A stretch of DNA of 64,000 bases from assembly GCA_022393335.1 (NCBI GenBank), contig JAJEKB010019319.1, forward strand, positions 59,595 to 123,594, given 5' to 3'. The DNA comes from Macrotrachela quadricornifera. Its lineage: Eukaryota > Rotifera > Eurotatoria > Philodinida > Philodinidae. The translations under genes were made by a program, and so were the position numbers. Shown here one piece after another: positions 57,701-64,000 of the stretch (positions are counted from its first letter, which is position 1; each line of letters opens with the position of its first letter). Under the pieces are notes generated by a model. The model worked only from the letters and a program-made list of their open reading frames with translations. It ran no database searches and was not told the origin of the DNA.

Positions 57701-58200
57701 AAAAATTTTTTTTTGAACATGGATAGGTTTTTAAAAAGACTTTAATTTGGATTCAATACAACTTGGTACAAAAAATAACCCCTTATCATCAGGCCACTTC
57801 GAAAAAAAGGATCATATGAAAATGCATAAGAGACGGCTATGTTCTGTTATTCTGAGGGAGAAGTTACGTCGAAAAACAGATGCTCATTCTTGTCGATCGA
57901 GTTCTTGGAAGATAATGTTTCCAGAACGCTTTTTGAGTATGCTTCTATTATTTGAGACTCTTCGTAAAAATTCTAATATAAAGCTAAGTTTTAGAATATT
58001 TTTTTTCAATTAATATGCCTAAAAAAGCATCAAACTATTCTATATAAAACATTTGTTAAAATGAACAGAATCAGAGATAATCGATTGAGCGCTTAAGCTG
58101 CCGTTCAGCCGCTGTTTATACATAGTATTTCGCAAGGCTCAAAAACCAATGCAAAGCATGAATTGGATGCGCAAAAGTCACTAACTCAAATGTTTTCTGG
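54774..58200. other. Noncoding: GATCCTG repeats, then AT-rich sequence
   Basis: The degenerate repeat field continues to ~56450. From there to 58200 it is AT-rich with no gene. A T-arm-like hairpin (gcgagttcaattctcgc) lies at ~57007 without other tRNA parts. Confidence 0.45.
55454..55525 (+). tRNA. tRNA-like sequence, possibly tRNA-Met(CAT) pseudogene
   Basis: 72 nt with a perfect 7-bp acceptor stem (GAACACA/TGTGTTC), a D-arm (CAGC-TGGATTA-GCTG) and a T-arm with TAGAG-TTCAAAT-CTCTA. The anticodon arm is TTCAG-TTCATGAA-CTGAA, giving an 8-nt loop instead of 7 with CAT after TT. The extra loop base and weak A box suggest a pseudogene or tRNA-derived repeat. It lies alone inside repeat sequence. 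Confidence 0.5.
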
Positions 58201-58224
58201 TTCGATACTAAATGGATCTTCATT

Positions 58225-59323
58225 GCTTTCTTTTTCTTAGAACCAACTTGTAAGGTAAACTTTCAATTAATAACTGTAATCGGTCAAGCAGACTTAGACG
58301 CTATCAATGATTTCAATGGCGATGGTCAATCCGATCTCGCTATCACCAATTCTGAGAGTGACAATGTGGGTGTGCTACTTGGATATGGTAATGGGTCTTT
58401 TGGCGCACAAATCACGTTTTCGACGGGAAATGGTAGTGACTCGAATTTGGCTACTGTCGGTGATTTCAACGGTGACGGTCGATTGGATCTCGTTGTCGCC
58501 AATCCTGGGACGTGCAATGTAGGTGTGCTGCTTAGATATGGTAATGGAACTTTTCAAGCACAAATGACGTTTTCGACTGGAAATCACAATAACCTGGAGG
58601 TGATTACTCTCGGTGATTTCAATGGTGACAGTTACTTAGACATCGTCGTGATCTATTATAATGAAAACGTAGGAGTGTTGCTTGGAAATGGCAATGGAAC
58701 TTTTGGAACATAAATGATATTTCTGACTGGATCTATTAGTTTGCCGACATCGGTTGCTGTCGATGATTTCAACGGTGATGGCTACCTAGACATCGCTGTC
58801 ACTTATCTTTATTTGCATGCATTAGGTGTGCTGCTTGGCTATGGTAATGGAACCTTTGGAGCGCAAGCTTTGTATCCGACTGGAATGTATGGTAATCCCA
58901 AATCAATCGCTGCCGGTGATTTCAACGGTGACGGTCAATTGGACATCGTTGCCGCCAATTTGAATACGTACACATTGTGTACGCTGTTTGGATATGGCAA
59001 TGGGACTTTTGAGACACAAACGATGCTTTCGACGAAAGCTGACGATAACCACATGTCGGTCGCTGTCGGTGATTTCAACGGCGATGGGCACTTAGACATT
59101 GTTTTTACCAATTATATGGCGGGTGCAGTAGGCGTGATCCTTGGATACAATAGTGGCACTTTTGGAGCCCCCCACAACGTTTTCTACGCATGACTCTCCG
59201 GTCATGGTTGCCGTCAGCAATTTCAACGGTGATGGTTGCCAAGACATTATCGTCTTGTATGAGATCAATCCCGTCATCGATATTCTATTGAACACATGTG
59301 AATGTTATGTACCCAAGTTTTGA
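58225..59323 (+). pseudogene. FG-GAP beta-propeller pseudogene
   Basis: The frame opens at an acceptor (tttcttag, ending ~58240) with a PTCKVNF leader typical of these genes. It gives six FG-GAP repeats: INDFNGDGQSDLAI, VGDFNGDGRLDLVV, LGDFNGDSYLDIVV, VDDFNGDGYLDIAV, AGDFNGDGQLDIVA and VGDFNGDGHLDIVF. Each is followed by GVLLGYGNGTFGAQ-type strands. A TAA at 58711 (CAA changed to TAA by comparison with neighbouring repeats) and a one-base expansion of the C run at 59168-59173 break it. After the shift it continues SNFNGDGCQDIIV to ILLNTCECY and a stop at 59321. An upstream signal-peptide exon was not found. These propellers are extracellular and Ca2+-binding in integrin alpha; this copy is inactive as written. 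Confidence 0.8.
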
Positions 59324-59370
59324 GCTTCTCAAGACAAGTGTATTCATCATCAATGACTTTTCGAGATATA

Positions 59371-59452
59371 ACCACGATCCAGAAAATAGCAATTCAAGAA
59401 ATTCTAGCAATTCTAGAAATTTTCTTCAAATTGTCAATTTCTGGATCGTGGT
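59371..59452. mobile_element. 82-bp miniature inverted-repeat element
   Basis: TA on both sides (59369-59370 and 59453-59454) with inverted ends ACCACGATCCAGAAA / TTTCTGGATCGTGGT. The middle has aattctag repeats. It is either a tiny TA-target MITE or the transcription-stop hairpin region of the FG-GAP gene just upstream. Confidence 0.5.
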
Positions 59453-59730
59453 TACTGCTGGATTTTTATTTTCTCATTTGGACAATACTGAGCTTTAAGC
59501 ATTCTCTTAGAAAAAGTTTCGTTGCCAACAAACTTATCGTAAATCTGGTTTCAGATTGTTAAATATCAGTTACGAAAACTTTCTCAATAACGCAAGATGT
59601 TCAGTAGAATAATGGCAAGATGTAGTGATATGTGACTTCTGGCGCTCTTATGCATATCTTAATCGGTATTTTTTTCTTCTGCTTTTTCCATTCTTTATTA
59701 CGCCTATACTCTAGAAAAAAGTTGCTAGAC

Positions 59731-59854
59731 GGAACCTTTAAGGATTTCAGAATTGCGCATCCATTTTATGAGTCGTTTAAGATTCTAGACGAAAGGTCTA
59801 GAATGTTTGAAGGTTCATGGAATGACACCCAATTCTGAAATCTTAAAAGGTTCT
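59731..59854. repeat. Small inverted repeat (24-bp arms)
   Basis: gaacctttaaggatttcaga and its near-complement tctgaaatcttaaaaggttc face each other across ~74 bp. An inner ctaga-gaaaggtctaga hairpin is also visible. Confidence 0.5.
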
Positions 59855-59859
59855 AACTG

Positions 59860-61040
59860 GCACATTTTTTTAGAGTTGAATATTCTGTGCATTTACTTTT
59901 AGCTGCTTCACTGCTTATGTTTTCAAAATACAATGTAAACATTAAACATGGTTAATAATCTTCTTTTTTCTAATCGGAGAGAGATCGATCTTTTCGATTA
60001 GAAAAATTTATTTCTTGTAATTTTTTTCGCCTCTCAAGAAATTCAACTATTTTGTTTTAAATAATACTCTGTGGACCTAAAAACATAAACTAAAGAACTT
60101 TGGAAAACTGATTAAAGCTTTTGACTTTTCTACTCTGAAAAAAAGACTTCAGTCAAGTTTTATACAAACATTGATATTTTCGAACAATAGTGTTATATTC
60201 ATTGGAAAAAATCAAATTAAAGTGAAGTAATTCTTACTGATTGAAGTTCTTAATCTCTTCTCTTCGTTCCAACGTGTATACGAAGCGAGGTATAAGGTCT
60301 TTATATCATTTTATAAGCATTTCGAAGTACTATCAAACCATATGAAAATTGATCTGATTGACCATTAGATTATAGATAAAAATAGTTGATTGCCATCTCT
60401 AATCTGACATGATATACATGTAAGAATCACTGACTATTTTAGATATCCTTGGTACAGTCTAAACAATTACCCTACGACTCATTCTATTAGTAAATGATTT
60501 CGAACATCTTGGATGTGACACTTTTTTACAAAAGAAATTGAACTTCTCCAAGGAATCAATTCTATCGGTTATGAATTTCGCTTCTTTGCACTCATGAAGA
60601 AATTTTTCCACAAATTTTCCCATCTTGCAGAAACAAAGAAACACAGCTTTATACGGTCATAGCTCAAAAATTTCTCTTCTCACGCGTGAGTGCATACTAG
60701 TAGATTTTCTATCACTGATCAAACACGCAGTCGATTATTGTTTTTCCAATTTCAATTCTACAAAAAAAAGTGACACAAAAATAACAATTTAGTAGAGAAT
60801 TGATGTTCAATAATCGATCTATTCAGTTACGTGTGACACTTCTTTTTCATGTAAAAATAACAGAAAAAAAAACTCAGATAGATCGAAATCAATTGCTGAA
60901 TGTGACTGTTTCTCTCGTGCATTCATATTTTCAAGGAGTTATTTCATTGAAACAAAAGAAATTTCTTTGTTTGTTCACACTTCTTCTTCGATTCATCTGA
61001 GATGGTCAAATAGATCGTTTCTTCTTTCTCATTGCGGATC
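59860..61040. other. Noncoding stretch
   Basis: No gene recognised. The leader of the NHL pseudogene would lie at the end of it, but no signal-peptide exon could be read. Confidence 0.4.
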
Positions 61041-61048
61041 TTCTTATA

Positions 61049-61945
61049 AATATTCCTTCCAATGCTCGATGGAAACAAAATGGAGTCATTGTTGCTGAAG
61101 GAAATGGTTATGGCAATACACTCAATCAACTCCGGAGCCCTTATGGTCTCTATGTGGATGATGATCAAAATAATTATGTTGCTGACTGTCACAATCATCG
61201 TATTGTGAAATGGAAGAGTGGTACAACGAGAGGTGAAGTGGTAGCTGGTGGAAATGGACAAGGAAATTGAATAGATCAGTTGGATCGTCCAACAGATGTG
61301 ATTGTCGACAAAGAGACAGACAGTCTCATCACTTGTGATAATGGGAATCGACGAGTGATGAAATGGTCTTGTCGAAGTGGTACAACAAGTGTAGAACTAA
61401 TCATCCCTAATGTTCAGTGTTACGGATTGACAATGGACAATAAGAGATTTCTCTACATCACTGACATCGAAAAGTATGAAGTGAGACGATATAAAATTGG
61501 AGAAACACAAGGAACAGTTGTGGCGGGTGGAAATGGAGATGGTGATGGGCTCAATCAACTCAATTATTCTCGTTACATCTTTGTCGATCGAGATCAGTCG
61601 GTGTATGTATCAGTCAATCATCGTGTGATGAAATTGGTGAAGGGTGCGAAGGAAAGGATTATTGTAGCGGGTGGCCAAGAACATGGAAATGCTCTGACAA
61701 AATTGTATTATCCTCTAGGAGTGTTCATCGATCAGTTGGACAGTTTATGTGGTAGATCATTTGAATAATCGAGTGATGCGCTGGATAAAAGGAATGACAA
61801 AAGGAGATGTGATTGTTGGTGGAAACGGCCAAGGAAAACAAGCAAATCAGTTGCATTGGTCCCGTGATTTGTCATTTGATCGTCATGGTAATTTGTATGT
61901 CGCCGAACACGAGAATCATTGAGTACAACAATTTTCAATTGAATA
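61049..61945 (+). pseudogene. NHL-repeat beta-propeller pseudogene
   Basis: The frame reads NIPSNARWKQNGVIVAEGNG, then LNQLRSPYGLYVDDDQNNYV, DCHNHRIVKWKSG and VVAGGNGQG. It continues through further NHL units (RPTDVIVDKETDSLITCDNG, YGLTMDNKRFLYITDI, YYPLGVFIDQ) and, after a shift, NNRVMRWIKG and LYVAEHENH. The RVMKW / VAGGNG alternation at ~45-residue spacing is the extracellular NHL propeller type that I associate with bdelloid gene families. Damage consists of TGA at 61268, a one-base deletion near 61735-61745 and TGA at 61920. Typical intact relatives have a signal peptide and about six blades; here five or so remain. It is nonfunctional as assembled. Confidence 0.8.
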
Positions 61946-62518
61946 GACAACAAATCGATGTTATTTGCTTGTTGTTAAGAAAGTTTAATTGATTTTCGCG
62001 AATAAAAAAGAATATTTGAGAGAAAAGTATATTTGATATTCGTGTACGCGCGACCAGAAAACTAGTCCTGATGATGAAAGTGGCGGCCGTCTTGGCTACA
62101 CACGAATAGACCAAGTCAATAGAAATATGAATGAATGTTGGATGAACTCGATGGGTCTGTCATGTTGCCACTGTCACCAGTTAGGTTTTCTGGTTGGAAG
62201 TACATAAGGTCCTCCCAAAATACCCCAATAGAAAAGAAAATAACTACTTTCACATTGATTTACTTATATATTCCCATGGCCAAAATAAACTGGATACCTC
62301 TTTTTTCAGATTATCTCTCCTCCTTATTATCATTTAGGCTGATATTTGTACTGCAGATAGACACTCTGGTGCTCTATCTATCCTGAAAGTTTCAGCACTA
62401 TACAATGAGAAATCATTGAGAAAATCACAAATATATCTTATGTAGTTATGTGTTAATGAAACCAAAATTTAGCATTTTGGTTTATTTTTTTATGATTATG
62501 ACTTTTACTCAGATTTCG
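61946..62518. other. Intergenic stretch
   Basis: No recognisable gene between the NHL pseudogene and the mariner-type element. Confidence 0.4.
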
Positions 62519-62520
62519 TA

Positions 62521-63999
62521 CGATAATTAGTCTACTAGTATACTATGCTATAGGCAGAGACATCTTTGACAATCTTCACATGTTACTTAAAAAATACAGA
62601 ACCAAAAATAATCGATCAAATGCATCAACAAAAATAACAAGTGGATACTTAGGAAATATCAATAGGAAGAAAAATAAGCATCTGGTTTATTAAATCAAAT
62701 TTTTTTCACAATTAGTAACGATAAAAATTACACATTACGCTCACTTATCAATGTCCCAACCATCAGCTAGAATAATCTTCTGGATTTTAACACGAATGTG
62801 ATCGATATATTTTTGAACAATGGAAAGTGGAATTTTTTCCCAAGTCGTCAATACTAAGCGTTCGAGTTGCTGCTGCGTTCGTATATGATATGATTGTATG
62901 AAATTTTTCATCCATCCCCATACTGGCTCAATTGCGTTCAGTTCCGGACTGACCGATGGATAATCATCTAAACAAGTAATTGATTCTTGCATAAGCCAAT
63001 CATGCACTAAATGTGTATGACTCCATGTGGTACGATCATGAATCAAAAAGTGATGTCGAAGATTCGTCAAATAATGATTAATAGCTAGCTGAATATGTTG
63101 CAAATAAGTTGTCGAATTACTAGTACCACGTATAAAGACGAAATGAGATTTTCCACAATACCAAACACCTCCAAATACATTGACATAAAACTTGACTTGA
63201 CTAACAAATGTTTTCGGAGGGCGAGTACCAATTGGAACCCAGAATACGGTCCCTGATTGATCAACTTGAAATTTTTTCTCGTCGGTGAAAAGCACATTTC
63301 GCCAATTATCTTTTTCATGTACTGATGCAAATCGAAATCGACTTATTGCTTGTGTTTCATTAATTTCCCATTGAACTTTGGAATGAACAGGATGATAGTT
63401 TTCTTTTCTACGAACTCGTCGGACAGTACGTGCGCTAACTATCTCACCAGTACGAGATTGCAAACGAGTAGAAATCGATTGTGATGTACTTGAAGGATAT
63501 CTTGATATAATCTGTCGAAATGCTCGACGAACTGGACCACGAATTATTGCACATCGACCTCTACCCTGTCTTTCTAAAACATCATTCGTTTCTTCAAACA
63601 AATCGATAATTTGACTGACGGTAGTAGTGGAACATTGTAATTTACGTGCGATCTGTCGAAATGGTAAATTACTGTCAAAATGCAACGAAATAATTCTCCA
63701 TCTTTGTTCGATAGATAGATGAGCGGGCATCTTTGAAAATAAGATTAGATAGGATAAAAGAGAGTATTCAAGCACTTACATTATTTGAAAAAATATCGGA
63801 ATGCAATTGAAACTGGAAGAGTCTTTTGGAGGTCTATTTCCTCTGATAAAAGTTGTAATTAATCAGCTTTTTTGAATCGAAACATGTTTATCAACAAATC
63901 TATTGGACCACATCTCATCCCATAACTTACCATATGATATTTGAAAGTTGCCAAAGATGTCTCTGCCTATAGCATAGTATACTAGTAGACTAATTATCG
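62521..63999. mobile_element. Full-length Tc1/mariner element
   Basis: Left TIR starts CGATAATTAGTCTACTAGTA after TA (62519-62520) and continues tactatgctataggcagaga. The right TIR is its reverse complement, ending at 63999, and base 64000 is the T of the expected TA. The ~1,479-bp size is normal for the superfamily. TIRs are identical for at least 44 bp, suggesting recent activity. Confidence 0.85.
62741..63730 (-). CDS. Tc1/mariner transposase, intact
   Basis: 329 residues from MPAHLSIEQRWRI (the frame opens earlier, at 63775, but MPAHL fits the family start). Residues ~1-55 are a helix-turn-helix (RQIARKLQCSTTTVSQIIDL), followed by a second DNA-binding part with a GRGR hinge (RQGRGRCAII) and SARTVRRVRRKENYHP. 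Catalytic residues are D in LFTDEKKF, D in LIHDRTTWSH and E in SPELNAIEPVWGWMK, with 35 residues between the last two (DD35E). The usual DNAPxH is DRTTWSH, a departure beside the catalytic Asp. There are no stops or frameshifts, so it may still be active. The protein cuts and reinserts the element at TA. Confidence 0.88.
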   Translation of the reverse strand: MPAHLSIEQRWRIISLHFDSNLPFRQIARKLQCSTTTVSQIIDLFEETNDVLERQGRGRCAIIRGPVRRAFRQIISRYPSSTSQSISTRLQSRTGEIVSARTVRRVRRKENYHPVHSKVQWEINETQAISRFRFASVHEKDNWRNVLFTDEKKFQVDQSGTVFWVPIGTRPPKTFVSQVKFYVNVFGGVWYCGKSHFVFIRGTSNSTTYLQHIQLAINHYLTNLRHHFLIHDRTTWSHTHLVHDWLMQESITCLDDYPSVSPELNAIEPVWGWMKNFIQSYHIRTQQQLERLVLTTWEKIPLSIVQKYIDHIRVKIQKIILADGWDIDK

Positions 64000-64000
64000 T

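Noticed and set aside
62060..62085. ctgatgatgaaag as a hammerhead core
   Set aside because: There is no room for stem II between CUGAUGA and GAAA and no matching stem I.
1..64000. CRISPR arrays or bacterial operons
   Set aside because: No regularly spaced identical repeats with unique spacers, and genes have spliceosomal introns, TATA boxes and AATAAA signals, so the DNA is eukaryotic.

Overview
The window looks like bdelloid rotifer nuclear DNA (Adineta/Rotaria type). It is AT-rich, and its introns are mostly 50-100 nt with clean GT..AG ends. The protein families present (FG-GAP beta-propellers, NHL propellers of the 'NARWKQNG' type, arrays of PPC-like domains on single exons) are ones I associate with bdelloids, and many different transposon families each occur once or twice. 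The genus call is inference. Genes are sparse and much of the sequence is transposons or their relics, as in bdelloid subtelomeric or dynamic regions.

Layout. 1-5.2 kb: degenerate minisatellites and a dispersed repeat. 6.3 kb: small secreted Cys-rich protein. 9.1 kb: one PPC-like domain exon (-). 9.6-10.3 kb: fold-back repeat. 11.1 kb: membrane U-box protein (-). 13.0-14.0 kb: intact eight-exon Rab-like GTPase (-). 14.5-17.1 kb: inverted-repeat element. 18.9 kb: decayed 7TM-like fragment. 20.4-22.4 kb: divergent homeobox gene with duplicated flanks. 23.8-24.8 kb: single-exon protein with a GATase-like look (-). 25.0-31.2 kb: element with ~2 kb inverted arms around a dead DDE transposase, carrying older and younger nested insertions. 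31.2-32.1 kb: mariner-type MITE abutting an FG-GAP pseudogene (32.1-33.1 kb).

33.46-38.43 kb: the most interesting object, a complete 4,964-bp DNA transposon. It has perfect 8-bp target duplications (CTAGAACT), short TIRs starting CAAGGGGGAAAC, and subterminal GGAGTCCC arrays. Two divergent genes, a DDE-like transposase (two in-frame stops) and an intact accessory protein, share one N-terminal domain.

38.7-44.7 kb: a type I membrane protein gene of ten exons in which eight consecutive exons each encode one PPC-like domain and all introns are phase 1; a 10-N assembly gap lies in one exon and a MITE in the last intron. 44.8-45.8 kb: three hammerhead-ribozyme-like motifs, probably a Penelope/terminon remnant. 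45.8-49.1 kb: TTAA-flanked Kolobok-like element with a decayed Mutator-domain transposase. 50.4-51.6 kb: decayed Tc5/pogo-type transposase. 51.6-56.5 kb: degenerate GATCCTG-rich repeats interrupted by a non-autonomous hAT (53.7-54.8 kb). 58.2-59.3 kb: FG-GAP pseudogene. 61.0-61.9 kb: NHL pseudogene. 62.5-64.0 kb: full-length Tc1/mariner with an intact transposase, ending at the window edge.

There is no operon logic. The host genes that look intact are the secreted peptide, U-box protein, Rab-like GTPase, homeobox gene, the 309-aa protein and the PPC-like receptor (apart from the gap).
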